In this document: in pieces, positions 19,822 through 30,719 of the stretch
Numbering within the stretch: the stretch's first letter is position 1
How the letters are laid out: every line of letters starts with the position of its first letter
Assembly: GCF_023278185.1 (NCBI RefSeq)
Contig: NZ_CP066356.1
Coordinates: forward strand, 4,766,001-4,830,000
Source: Bradyrhizobium elkanii USDA 76
GTDB lineage: Bacteria; Pseudomonadota; Alphaproteobacteria; Rhizobiales; Xanthobacteraceae
Reading direction: 5' to 3'
DNA: 64,000 bases
Made by a program: the position numbers and the translations under genes
Notes under the pieces: model-generated
The model's input: the letters and a program-made list of their open reading frames with translations, nothing else
Databases searched by the model: none
Told to the model about the DNA's origin: nothing

Positions 19822-20967
19822 CTAGCAACCTGATTGTGGGAACCGGACCGCAGTTGGGTGGACTGCCGCTGGCTCGGGAAATTCCGTCCCTTCAGGCGCT
19901 GTCGATCGGCGGTGAGCGAGCCTCCGGATGGCGTCGCGCGCGGGCACCTCGATCTTGAAGTAGGTGACGGTCGAGACGACAAGCGTCGTTACGATGAGGA
20001 CGGTATAGGTCAGCACTGGCCAATGGTCGGGCGCGAAGCGGACGAATACCGCGAAAACGATGAGATGCACCATATAGACCGAGTACGAGATCAGCCCCAA
20101 AAAATGCAGAACATGGGACGCCAAAAGGCGAGATGAGGCCGAGGTTTGAGCTGTCGCGGCAAGCACGATGAGTGGCAAGAGAAACAAAACGGCCTGCGAC
20201 GCCACGAGGCCATAGTAACCCAGTGTCAAAATGACAACGAAACCAGCCCAGATCGCCGCTGAATATCTTGTGCAGAAGACATAGAGCCCGTCCCGCTTCT
20301 CAAAGCTTGCGAACACAATCCACCCGGCGGTGAATCCACAAACCCCCCGACACAGATTTACCCAATAGCTCCATTGGCTTTCGGGGACATAGAGCTGGAC
20401 CGCCAGCGTGCGTACGTCGAAATAGTTCGTGAACATGAGGTGGGCTGCGGTCGACAAGCCCATGATGCACAGCAGCTTCGCTGCTACCGAGCGTGGGGCT
20501 CTTAACTGCAGCAGTATTGGAAACAGCAGAATGTAGCAAAACCATTCGACGGAGATCGACCACGCCGGAGTATTCCAATGCACCCCGGATCCTATGATCG
20601 GCCATGAATTGAGCAGGGGCAGTTGCAGGACCAGATCGAATACGGCCGCCTCACGCAGATAGTTGGCCGGAGCGAGGAACAGCCACATCGCTCCTGTGAT
20701 GACGAGCGTTAGCAGATACAATGGATAGAGCCTCGCTATGCGAGCCACCATAAAATTCGAGAACTGAAACGAGTTCCGGGGATAGGCATAGGCGAGCGTG
20801 AAGCCGCTCAAGCAAAAAAACAGATCGACGGCCGCATTGGGCCAATTCAGATAATACGGCATCGGCATCTTGAAGTGCGCCAGGGCAACTATTGCTGCAG
20901 CCAATCCACGAAGCCCTGTGAGCGCCTTCAGATCTGGCCGCCGCCTATGGATCGGGCCCATGCTCAA
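19822..20967 (-). CDS. acyltransferase 3 family membrane protein (OafA/NodX-like)
   Basis: A 381-aa integral membrane O-acyltransferase. ALTGLRGLAAAIVALAHF carries the conserved catalytic-type histidine (H31), NAAVDLFFCLSGF is the family signature, and about ten membrane helices follow with WSISVEWFCY. Such enzymes acetylate exported sugars (O-antigen, exopolysaccharide, Nod factor). Base composition is visibly more AT-rich than the flanks, and codon use is less biased toward G/C in third positions, suggesting transfer. The start is MSMGP (20967) or the second Met at 20961. No sugar-biosynthesis genes adjoin it, so the substrate is unknown. Confidence 0.86.
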   Translation of the reverse strand: MSMGPIHRRRPDLKALTGLRGLAAAIVALAHFKMPMPYYLNWPNAAVDLFFCLSGFTLAYAYPRNSFQFSNFMVARIARLYPLYLLTLVITGAMWLFLAPANYLREAAVFDLVLQLPLLNSWPIIGSGVHWNTPAWSISVEWFCYILLFPILLQLRAPRSVAAKLLCIMGLSTAAHLMFTNYFDVRTLAVQLYVPESQWSYWVNLCRGVCGFTAGWIVFASFEKRDGLYVFCTRYSAAIWAGFVVILTLGYYGLVASQAVLFLLPLIVLAATAQTSASSRLLASHVLHFLGLISYSVYMVHLIVFAVFVRFAPDHWPVLTYTVLIVTTLVVSTVTYFKIEVPARDAIRRLAHRRSTAPEGTEFPEPAAVHPTAVRFPQSGC

Positions 20968-21431
20968 CCTGTGATACGAATTCCAATCGTCGCAGTCGCA
21001 GTGCGAGCTGCAACTTCTAACGTTGCGTCGGTTTGTAGCAACCCTTGCGGGTGTAGATCCTAAGCCAGGGTTACCCGCTCACTAATCGCCACAGCCGGCG
21101 ACATAAATCTTGGTTTCTCATCTCGCTGCTTGGCCATGCGCTTGGCGTCATGCTTGCTCAACTGCTTCATGAAAGTCGCAGTGGGTGTGGGCCGTCCTCG
21201 AATTGCGCAAACGCCAGCATGCGCTCGGCGGCGTCGTTCACTATGAGGGCTTCGCTGCGCTCTTCGAGCCGCCGCGGCATGACGAAGGGAACTGGTACTC
21301 AGCCGTGGCGGGGTTTCGATCCGGTATTCTGGCTATGCCGGGAGCCTAGCCAGAACAGACCGGGCACGACAGTTTCGGAAATCACACGGAACGGGAGTTT
21401 CGGAAATCTGCGAAAAGGCGACTTGGCCGCC
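20968..21431. other. intergenic region between the acyltransferase and tRNA-Cys
   Basis: About 460 nt without a firm gene. It holds a perfect 9-bp inverted repeat (TTCTGGCTA at 21327-21335, complement at 21347-21355). A 13-bp direct repeat AGTTTCGGAAATC is present at 21371-21383 and 21396-21408. A 37-codon reverse-strand frame at 21167-21280 is listed separately. The mixture looks like debris of rearrangement beside a tRNA gene. Confidence 0.4.
21167..21280 (-). CDS. possible small ORF or gene fragment, 37 aa
   Basis: Reads MPRRLEERSEALIVNDAAER and ends HPLRLS. The middle is protein-like (acidic and hydrophobic mix, G/C-rich third positions), but I see no ribosome-binding site ahead of the ATG. 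It may be the tail of a degraded gene. Function unknown. Confidence 0.2.
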   Translation of the reverse strand: MPRRLEERSEALIVNDAAERMLAFAQFEDGPHPLRLS

Positions 21432-21460
21432 TTGCCTAAGCCCTTGTGGGTCTGTATCAA
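21432..21460 (+). promoter_or_regulatory. predicted sigma-70-type promoter of tRNA-Cys
   Basis: TTGCCT at 21432-21437, a 17-nt spacer and TATCAA at 21455-21460, ending 14 nt before the mature tRNA 5' end. Spacing and position fit a housekeeping promoter. Confidence 0.55.
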
Positions 21461-21474
21461 TCCGCCCGCGTCGG

Positions 21475-21548
21475 GGCCACGTGGCGGAGTGGTTACGCAA
21501 CGGTCTGCAAAACCGTGTACACCAGTTCAATTCTGGTCGTGGCCTCCA
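21475..21548 (+). tRNA. tRNA-Cys (anticodon GCA)
   Basis: A 74-nt cloverleaf with encoded CCA. The acceptor stem is GGCCACG against CGTGGCC. The anticodon arm is ACGGT-CTGCAAA-ACCGT with GCA at its centre. The T arm is ACCAG-TTCAATT-CTGGT, with discriminator T then CCA. All stems pair. Confidence 0.95.
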
Positions 21549-21591
21549 CTCATCTCATCAATGGCTTGCAGCCAGCCAATGAGAAGCCGCA

Positions 21592-21774
21592 TTAGCTCGC
21601 GGCGTACCAACCTTCAGGAAACGGAATCAGCGGCCACGGCGCCTGGTTGTCATTGGCCGCGCGCGGTGGCGGCTGAATGCGGGGCGAGGGCTGAGCCACA
21701 AGATCCTCCTGAGCAATGGGCGCGATCGCCGTTCGCACGGCGTCCAGCAGCAGATCAAATTCGACTTCGCTCAT
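21592..21774 (-). CDS. small conserved-looking hypothetical protein, 60 aa
   Basis: Starts MSEVEFDLLLDAVRTAIAPI with a good ribosome-binding site (GGAGAG, 4 nt before the ATG). The first 25 residues look like an amphipathic helix. The rest is a Pro-rich segment containing AANDNQ, a short motif seen in many alphaproteobacterial small proteins, and it ends FPEGWYAAS. No function can be given. A perfect CRP-type palindrome lies about 160 nt upstream. Confidence 0.55.
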   Translation of the reverse strand: MSEVEFDLLLDAVRTAIAPIAQEDLVAQPSPRIQPPPRAANDNQAPWPLIPFPEGWYAAS

Positions 21775-22198
21775 CGCGCTCTCCGAGGTTCGAGAGCGCC
21801 ATGGTCGCAAAACTGTCTTCGGTCCGGATTGAGCGATTCGTTCGAATTTTATGAAAAGAACGATGGCGCCCGTGTTGGTTAATAAACCGTTGGTGACCCC
21901 TTCGGGAACCTAGGTCGGCGTGGCCGCACCTCATGTGAGACAGATCACATCTTGCGAAAAACTCTGCCCGGAATTCCCGGCAAGACTCATAGCCGTCAAA
22001 TATCGCAGGAATTTTAGGGAGCCGTGACAATGAGGGCGTGCATCGCGGGACGCAGGCCGCCTCGATCCTCGACTCTTGCCGACATGGTTTCTCCAGTGGG
22101 CAGCGTTGCGCGCTGCGGGCAGCGCCCAACAGCGCAAATCGCCTCCGCCCGCTGTTGATCGCCTCGGGCCGGAGGAAATTCCCGACGTTTGCGCGCAG
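21775..22198. other. 424-nt intergenic region holding a CRP-like site
   Basis: No gene supported on either strand. The stretch 21840-22010 is relatively AT-rich. It contains the TGTGA-N6-TCACA palindrome listed separately. Confidence 0.4.
21933..21950. promoter_or_regulatory. CRP/FNR-family palindromic site
   Basis: ATGTGA-GACAGA-TCACAT is a perfect 6+6 inverted repeat with a 6-nt spacer, matching the classical cAMP-CRP half-sites exactly. The nearest candidate target is the 60-aa ORF on the minus strand. Regulator and target are inferred. Confidence 0.5.
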
Positions 22199-22843
22199 TT
22201 ATGTCAGCCCGGCGAGGTCGTGCGGCAGCATGGTCTTGAACTGCGTCAGCGCCTGCCGCGCCTTCCGCGGTGGCAGCGCGATCGCGTGACGCACGGCGGC
22301 GGCTATCAGCGTCATGGTCAGTGCTGAAAAGGTGGCGAGGGCGGCAGTCGGCATGTCGGGCGCAATCCGCCTGATCGCGTCGGACAACAGGCCGGAGAGC
22401 ACGGCCATGTCGTCCGCATCAAGCTTCTGCAGGGCGCGGTCGGCCTGCGTCGCCTGCCAGATGTCGCGCATGACAGGCTCGCGCATGAACATCTCGTAGT
22501 AGCTGTCGACGATCCGGCAAAGCGCCGGGTGCAGGTCGCGCGCGGTCGCCACCGCGGCCAGATCGCGCCTGACGCAATCGCGCCCGACCGCGTTATGGCG
22601 TTCGGCCAGGGTGCCGATGATTGCGGCCTTGTCCGGGAAATATTGATAGAGCGAGCCGAATGCGACGCCGCTGCGCGCCACAATGTCGCTCATGCGGAAG
22701 GCCTCGCTGCCCTTTTCCGCCATGATCTCGGCCGCGCAGGCGAGGATGCGCTCGAAGCGCTCGCGGCTGCGCTGCTGAGTCGGGGCAAGCCGCGCCAGCC
22801 CGGGCAGGGGGACTTCCGCGGGCGCGGCCTTTCGTCTCGACAT
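22199..22843 (-). CDS. TetR/AcrR family transcriptional regulator
   Basis: A 214-aa repressor. The N-terminal HTH spans about residues 25-75 (RFERILACAAEIMAEKG, then MSDIVARSGVAFGSLYQYFP), followed by a helical ligand-binding domain of normal size. It is divergent from the DUF1772 gene across 94 nt that carry an imperfect palindrome (listed separately), which suggests that it represses that gene and itself. Ligand unknown. Confidence 0.88.
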   Translation of the reverse strand: MSRRKAAPAEVPLPGLARLAPTQQRSRERFERILACAAEIMAEKGSEAFRMSDIVARSGVAFGSLYQYFPDKAAIIGTLAERHNAVGRDCVRRDLAAVATARDLHPALCRIVDSYYEMFMREPVMRDIWQATQADRALQKLDADDMAVLSGLLSDAIRRIAPDMPTAALATFSALTMTLIAAAVRHAIALPPRKARQALTQFKTMLPHDLAGLT

Positions 22844-22902
22844 CTCTCTCTTCCCTGCGATCGGGGTTGACGGCTCTAATACGAGAGTTTATCGCGTTTC
22901 AC

Positions 22903-22925
22903 AAATACGAGTATATCTCGCATTT
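22903..22925. promoter_or_regulatory. probable TetR operator
   Basis: A 23-bp imperfect palindrome, AAATACGAGTA-T-ATCTCGCATTT, matching in 8 of 11 positions per arm. A further half-site-like AATACGAG lies at 22878-22885. It sits between the divergent regulator and the DUF1772 gene and ends just before the latter's ribosome-binding site. Confidence 0.55.
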
Positions 22926-22937
22926 GGAGGCGGAACG

Positions 22938-23423
22938 ATGCGCCAGATCCTGACCTCGGGCTTGCTGTGGTTTTCCGCGCTCGGCTGCGGCTTGCTCGCC
23001 GGGCTCTATTTCGCGTTCTCGGCTTTCGTCATGACCGCGCTCGGCCGGATCGATCAGGCTGCCGGCATCTCGGCGATGAACGCGATCAATGTCGATATCG
23101 TCCGCTCGCCGTTCATGCCGGTGTTCCTCGGCACCACGCTGTCCTGCGCCGTGCTGGTCGTGCTCGGCGGGCTCAGATGGCAAGAGCCGGGCGCGATTGC
23201 GATGATTTGCGGCGGCGGCCTCTATGTGGTCGGCATGTTCGTCGTCACGGTCGTCTTCAACGTTCCTCTGAACGATCAGCTTGCGGCTACCGACCCGGTG
23301 GGCACGTCGGCGACATCGGTCTGGGCGCGCTATCTCACTGACTGGACCTTCTGGAACCACGTGCGGACCATCGCCTCGCTGGCCGCGACCGCGCTGTTCA
23401 TCGTCGCCATTGCCGGGCGATAG
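22938..23423 (+). CDS. DUF1772 / anthrone oxygenase-like membrane protein
   Basis: A 161-aa protein with four hydrophobic segments (about 5-30, 55-75, 85-105, 140-158). It carries the DUF1772 pattern, including GLLAGLYFAFSAFVMTAL and VPLNDQLAA. The family includes anthrone oxygenases and many uncharacterised membrane proteins. The start at 22938 has a strong GGAGG. Likely regulated by the divergent TetR. Substrate unknown. Confidence 0.75.
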   Translation: MRQILTSGLLWFSALGCGLLAGLYFAFSAFVMTALGRIDQAAGISAMNAINVDIVRSPFMPVFLGTTLSCAVLVVLGGLRWQEPGAIAMICGGGLYVVGMFVVTVVFNVPLNDQLAATDPVGTSATSVWARYLTDWTFWNHVRTIASLAATALFIVAIAGR

Positions 23424-23569
23424 CCCGCCCCGTTTGCGCGAGGAACTGGGCTATGGCGCCCCTGACAGAATCACGGGCGCGGCGCGACCGCCGCGCTGGC
23501 GGTGTTTCCAGGCGCCCGCAGGAGCGGCGGCCGGGCCGGCGGGCTGGGCATGTACCACGCCGGGAGATG

Positions 23570-23598
23570 GGTAAGCCCTTGTATCGCAGAGGCTTACC
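23570..23598. repeat. hairpin GGTAAGCC / GGCTTACC upstream of tRNA-Asn
   Basis: A perfect 8-bp inverted repeat (23570-23577 and 23591-23598) around a 13-nt loop. It includes the decamer TAAGCCCTTG, which also occurs ahead of tRNA-Cys and lipA. Confidence 0.45.
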
Positions 23599-23637
23599 GT
23601 GCGCGCTAAAGTTTCGCCGGAGGAGCCATTTGGTTCT

Positions 23638-23665
23638 TTGCAAGGCCGAAAGGCTTTGTTATACG
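23638..23665 (+). promoter_or_regulatory. predicted sigma-70-type promoter of tRNA-Asn
   Basis: TTGCAA at 23638-23643, a 16-nt spacer and TATACG at 23660-23665, 30 nt before the tRNA. Confidence 0.45.
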
Positions 23666-23695
23666 CTGCCCGCTCGCGAACAGATGTTCGCCTAT

Positions 23696-23770
23696 TCCTC
23701 GGTAGCTCAGCGGTAGAGCATTCGACTGTTAATCGAATGGTCGCTGGTTCGAATCCAGCCCGGGGAGCCA
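23696..23770 (+). tRNA. tRNA-Asn (anticodon GTT)
   Basis: A 75-nt cloverleaf with encoded CCA. The acceptor stem is TCCTCGG against CCGGGGA (one G-T pair). The D arm is GCTC-AGCGGTA-GAGC. The anticodon arm is TTCGA-CTGTTAA-TCGAA with GTT, and the T arm is CTGG-TTCGAAT-CCAG. Discriminator G then CCA. Confidence 0.95.
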
Positions 23771-23893
23771 GTTCGGTCTGGCCCCATCAACAATCACAAG
23801 CCCGTGGTCCGCAGCGGACAGGCCGAAAACGTCGTCAAATCGACTCAATAGCCGTCGACACTTGCTCTCGCCGGGTCCTGAGAGGTGATTTTG

Positions 23894-24073
23894 ATGGCCA
23901 TTAACCTGATCGACCTGTCGATGCCGCAGCCGACGCTGGTTCCGAACGATGCCCCCGACATCAGCGATGATGAGTGCGTTCGCCGGCTCGCGAGGGCCGT
24001 CGAGGAGCATGATTCCGAGCATCTCGATGAAGTGGCCCGCCTGATCGGCCGACTCGCCGTCACGATCGAATAG
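23894..24073 (+). CDS. small hypothetical protein, 59 aa
   Basis: Starts MAINLIDLSMPQPTLVPNDA and continues into an acidic helix rich in Glu/Asp/Arg (DDECVRRLARAVEEHDSEHL). Ribosome-binding site AGAGGTG lies 6 nt ahead of the ATG; a GTG at 23885 is in frame but overlaps that site. Codon use matches the neighbours. No function recognised. Confidence 0.6.
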   Translation: MAINLIDLSMPQPTLVPNDAPDISDDECVRRLARAVEEHDSEHLDEVARLIGRLAVTIE

Positions 24074-24208
24074 ACCGCGCCGTGGAGCGCGTTTTGGAAG
24101 CGCGTTTGCGCGCCAGCGGCGTGTTGCGTTTTGGCGGAGCTTGTTCCAAAAGATGGCCCTGTTCTAGCTTCTCCAGCGGCAATGCCGCGACTTGCAGGGT
24201 CTCCGCCA

Positions 24209-24874
24209 ATGACCGGTTTTTCGACCGCGCGCCAGTATATGGTCGATGGTCAGGTGCGTCCGAGCGACGTGACCGATGATCGTATTCTCGATGCCATGCT
24301 GACCGTGCCGCGCGAGGTCTTCGTGCCGGCCGACAAGCAGGCGCTGGCCTATCTCGACCTCGACCTCGATGTTGCCGAGGGCGGTGCGACGCGGCGCTGC
24401 CTGATCACGCCGGCGCTGCTCGCCCGGATGCTCCAGGCCGCCGAGATCAAGTCCACCGACCGCGTCCTGGTGGTCGGCTGCGCGACCGGCTACGCCGCCG
24501 CCGTCGTGGCGCGCTTTGCCGCAGACGTCAGCGCGACCGAAAGCGATCCGGCGCTTGCCGAAAAGGCGACCACAGCCTTCGCCCAGCTCGGGATCGAGAA
24601 TATCACCGTCAAAACGGCTGCGGCCGCCGACGGCAATGCCGCGGGCGCCCCGTTTGACGTCATTATCCTCAATGGTGCGACGGAAATCGTCCCGACCGGG
24701 CTGTTCGGCCAGCTCAAGGAGGGGGGCCGGCTGGTCGGGGTGTTCGGCCTGTTGCCGCCGCCGCGCGCCACCCTGGTGACGCACTCCCACGGGGATTTCG
24801 GCCATCGCGAGCTGTTCGACGCCTCGGCCCCCGTTTTGCCGGGATTCGAGCGAGTTCCCGCCTTCGTGTTCTGA
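24209..24874 (+). CDS. pcm: protein-L-isoaspartate O-methyltransferase family protein
   Basis: A 221-aa SAM-dependent methyltransferase-fold protein. It opens STARQYMVDGQVRPSDVTDD, typical of the alphaproteobacterial Pcm-like family. The glycine-rich SAM motif I is VLVVGCATGY (86-95), and FDVIILNGATEIVP corresponds to motif II. In true PCMT the segment around residues 55-65 is GQ(T/S)IS; here it is EGGATRRCLI, so repair activity on isoaspartate is uncertain. It precedes tolC by 195 nt, an arrangement I recall in related genomes. Confidence 0.75.
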   Translation: MTGFSTARQYMVDGQVRPSDVTDDRILDAMLTVPREVFVPADKQALAYLDLDLDVAEGGATRRCLITPALLARMLQAAEIKSTDRVLVVGCATGYAAAVVARFAADVSATESDPALAEKATTAFAQLGIENITVKTAAAADGNAAGAPFDVIILNGATEIVPTGLFGQLKEGGRLVGVFGLLPPPRATLVTHSHGDFGHRELFDASAPVLPGFERVPAFVF

Positions 24875-25069
24875 CGCTATCGCGGCGCACCGGCTGATAA
24901 AATCCCGTTCCGAATCAGAAGTGTGGCCCGTTTGCCCCATGTGAAGAGTTTCGACCGTGTTCCGTTGCGGGGTAGTTCCGTTGGCCCTAGCTGCGGACTA
25001 AGGTGAGGCGGGACTCACTTCGACTGAAGCGACCGCCGGACTGATTTGCGTGTGGAGACGGCGACTACA

Positions 25070-26491
25070 ATGATTGGATTTCCGGGGATGCGTGGGGTGA
25101 AGGTTGTCACCGCGGCTGCGACTGCCGTCCTTCTGTTGGCGGAGATGGGCCCTGTGCCCGCACTCGCCGATACAATCGAGGCCGCTTTGGTGCGGTCCTA
25201 CCAGAACAATCCCCAGCTGAACGCGCAACGCGCGCAGGTGCGGTCAACTGACGAGAACGTTCCGCAGGCACTGTCGGGCTACCGCCCGAAAGTCGCACTG
25301 ACGGCAAGCGCGGGGTACCAATACACCGATACGCTGACGACACAGGGCGGCGACGCGAACAATCTTGTCCGCACCCAAATCCATGGCGCCAACGCGCCAC
25401 GCAGCGCAGGCCTCACGGTCAACCAGTCGCTGTTCAACGCGCAGAACGCGCCCAGGGTGCGCGCGGCGGAAAGCCAGGTCTCGGCGGCCCGCGAGGCCCT
25501 GCGTGTGCTCGAGCAAACCGTGATCCTGAGCGCGGCCACGATCTACATGGATTATCTCCGCGACTCCGCCATCGTCGAAGTTCAGCGCAGCAACACGCGC
25601 GTGCTGGAACAGACGCTGAAGCAGACCCAGGATCGCTTCAATGTCGGCGAAGTGACGCGGACCGACGTCGCGCAATCCGAAGCGCAGCTTGCGGCTGGCA
25701 AAACCCAGCAGCTCACTGCCGAATCGAACCTGACGACGACGCGATCGAATTTCCGCCGCATCATCGGCAACGAGCCGCAGAATCTCGCGCCGGGCTCGCC
25801 GGTCGACCGCTTCCTGCCAACGACGCTTGCAGCCGCCGTCGAACTCAGCCTGACCCAGAATCCGAACGTCACCTCGGCGATGTACGGCGTCGACGTCAAC
25901 TTCCTGCAGGTCAAGGTCAGCGAAGGTGCGCTGTTCCCGTCGGTCAACCTGCAAACGTCCGTGCAGCAGCAATACGAGCAGACCATGATCAGCCAGCGCG
26001 CATTCAGCGCGGGAACGGCGGTCCAGCTGTCGGTGCCGCTCTACCAGGGCGGTGCGGAATACTCGCTGATCCGCCAGTCCAAGGAATCGCTGGCGCAGCA
26101 GCGCCTCGTTCTCGAACAGACCCGCGATCAGGCGCGCGCCAACGTCGTCACCGCATGGGGCCAGCTGGTCGCCGGCAAGTCGCAGGTGGCATCGGCACAG
26201 GCGCAGGTGACCGCGTCGGAGATCGCCCTGAACGGCGTGCGCGAAGAGGCCAAGGCCGGTCAGCGCACCACGCTCGACGTGCTCAACGCGCAGCAGGCGC
26301 TCGTCAACGCCCGCAACGCGCTGGTCACCGCGCAGCACGACCGCGTCGTCGCGTCCTATAACGTGCTGAGCGCAGTTGGCCGCTTGTCGCCGCAGGTGAT
26401 GGGTCTTTCGACCAACGTCTACGATCCGAGCGTGCATTACCAGCAGGTTCGTGACAACTGGGCCGGCGTACGCACGCCCGACGGCCGCTAA
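25070..26491 (+). CDS. tolC: TolC family outer-membrane channel protein
   Basis: A 473-aa outer-membrane exit duct for type I secretion and efflux systems. The signal peptide ends at PALA|DT near residue 34, followed by two OEP repeats. Characteristic stretches are ALVRSYQNNPQLNAQRAQVR near the mature N-terminus and AGQRTTLDVLNAQQALVNAR in the second repeat. Start choice: ATG 25070 with GGAG upstream, rather than the in-frame TTG at 25046. Unlike the NodT-type channel at 9.7 kb it has no lipobox, so the window encodes two different TolC-type channels. Confidence 0.9.
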   Translation: MIGFPGMRGVKVVTAAATAVLLLAEMGPVPALADTIEAALVRSYQNNPQLNAQRAQVRSTDENVPQALSGYRPKVALTASAGYQYTDTLTTQGGDANNLVRTQIHGANAPRSAGLTVNQSLFNAQNAPRVRAAESQVSAAREALRVLEQTVILSAATIYMDYLRDSAIVEVQRSNTRVLEQTLKQTQDRFNVGEVTRTDVAQSEAQLAAGKTQQLTAESNLTTTRSNFRRIIGNEPQNLAPGSPVDRFLPTTLAAAVELSLTQNPNVTSAMYGVDVNFLQVKVSEGALFPSVNLQTSVQQQYEQTMISQRAFSAGTAVQLSVPLYQGGAEYSLIRQSKESLAQQRLVLEQTRDQARANVVTAWGQLVAGKSQVASAQAQVTASEIALNGVREEAKAGQRTTLDVLNAQQALVNARNALVTAQHDRVVASYNVLSAVGRLSPQVMGLSTNVYDPSVHYQQVRDNWAGVRTPDGR

Positions 26492-26825
26492 ACACCTTCG
26501 CATCATCATCGCTTGTCGCGTCATGTTTGTGGTTCTGAGTTAATCAGGACCACAAACAGGCGCGTTTGCTTGCATTCGATAATTGGCCTGACATACCGTT
26601 TTGTCGGGCAGCAAGGCGATTCGCGGCGCGCCGGCGTAGCGTGATGACAGGTGCGACGCCACCTGTGATCACGCTGCATTGGGCGACACGAAGCTTGCGC
26701 AAAGCCTCGGGCGGGCTTGATCTGGGGACAAGTCGGGCGGGAGCAATGAAAATCTCCGCCCGCATCATCGGAACCGGCGAATCCTCTCGGGCTTGATGTA
26801 AAATCGTTTCGATGTGGAGTCGGAG
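26492..26825. other. 334-nt intergenic region tolC-popZ
   Basis: Contains the strong hairpin listed at 26525-26557 and, further on, the promoter region of popZ. No gene seen. Confidence 0.4.
26525..26557. terminator. terminator-like hairpin after tolC
   Basis: A 14-bp stem (GTTTGTGGTTCTGA, with one G-U pair, against 26544-26557) closed by the loop GTTAA, 34 nt after the tolC stop. No T-run follows, so intrinsic termination is uncertain. Confidence 0.5.
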
Positions 26826-27560
26826 ATGACGCAACCTGCGAAGGTCCAAGAGCCCTCGATGGAGGAGATCCTGGCGTCGATCCGTCGCATCATTGCCGAC
26901 GACGAGGCGAAGCCGGCCGCGGCCGAGAAGCCTGCGGCCGCCGCTGCAGCGCCGGCGCCGAAGGTCGAGCCAGCACCAGCAGCCAAGCCCGCGATGAAGA
27001 GCCCGCCGCCCGCAGCGCCATCGGCCGCGAAGGCCGCCGCGCCCGCGCCGAAATCGCCGCCGCCTGCGCCGGCACCGGCGGCCAGCAACAGTCAGGACGA
27101 CATCGACTCGCTGCTCGCCAGCCTCGACGAGGCGACGCCCGCGGCCGAGATCAGGCCGTCGCCGCAGCCCGCAGCCCAGCCCGAAGCCGACGTGTTCGAA
27201 CTCACCGACGAGATGGCACTGCCGGACCCGGCGGCCGCGCCGTCGTTCCGCAAGGTCGAGCCGCAGGACGACGTCGAGTTCACGGAAGCGCGGAGCCGGG
27301 CGCCGGAACCGGCCCGGGAGCCGCCGGCGATCGAGACCGCGCCCATGCAGCAGATCATCTCGGGAACCACGATGCGGGCCGTCGAGTCGGCCTTCAACTC
27401 GCTGGCCAACACCGTGCTGAGCAACAATGCGCGGACGCTTGAGGATCTGGTCAAGGAGATGCTGCGGCCGATGCTGAAGTCCTGGCTGGACGACAATCTG
27501 CCCGGGCTGGTCGAGCGGATCGTCAAGGCCGAGATCGAGCGAGTATCCCGCGGGCGTTAG
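26826..27560 (+). CDS. popZ: PopZ-like pole-organising protein (DUF2497)
   Basis: A 244-aa protein. A conserved N-terminal helix (EPSMEEILASIRRIIADDE) is followed by a long Pro/Ala-rich disordered linker (about 35-155). The conserved C-terminal oligomerisation region of about 75 residues contains LEDLVKEMLRPMLKSWLDDN and LPGLVERIVKAEIERVSRG. That three-part layout is the PopZ signature. In Caulobacter PopZ forms a polar matrix that anchors chromosome and signalling proteins. ATG 26826 is preferred over the GTG at 26814 because GGAG lies 6 nt upstream. It precedes valS, a conserved alphaproteobacterial arrangement. Confidence 0.87.
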   Translation: MTQPAKVQEPSMEEILASIRRIIADDEAKPAAAEKPAAAAAAPAPKVEPAPAAKPAMKSPPPAAPSAAKAAAPAPKSPPPAPAPAASNSQDDIDSLLASLDEATPAAEIRPSPQPAAQPEADVFELTDEMALPDPAAAPSFRKVEPQDDVEFTEARSRAPEPAREPPAIETAPMQQIISGTTMRAVESAFNSLANTVLSNNARTLEDLVKEMLRPMLKSWLDDNLPGLVERIVKAEIERVSRGR

Positions 27561-27833
27561 CTCCGCCGCGGGCGCTAGCACCGCAGTCGGCGCGAGGCTG
27601 GCTCCCGCCGTTGGGCCTGGCAGCCCTCATTCAGCTCACCAAATGTCCCACAGCTTCGGTCTGACAAAATCAGAACCGATACCCCAGCTTGCTGTTTTGA
27701 CGCGTTTTCTTCACGCGAGCCGGTGTCCACGTCGCTCGAAAACGCCCTAAACGCCGATTTGACGTGCCGGTCCGGTTGACTTGGTGCGCTCCGGCGGCTT
27801 TCTAGCCCTTTCCATGGTCCACAGCGCATTGTC

Positions 27834-30701
<2,868 letters not shown>

Positions 30702-30719
30702 CGAACGACGTCGTGGCGC

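Noticed and set aside
21281..21854. Forward open frame crossing tRNA-Cys
   Set aside because: It reads through a functional tRNA gene and has no family features.
23453..23716. 87-codon open frame ahead of tRNA-Asn
   Set aside because: Runs into the tRNA gene and is dominated by Arg; no support.
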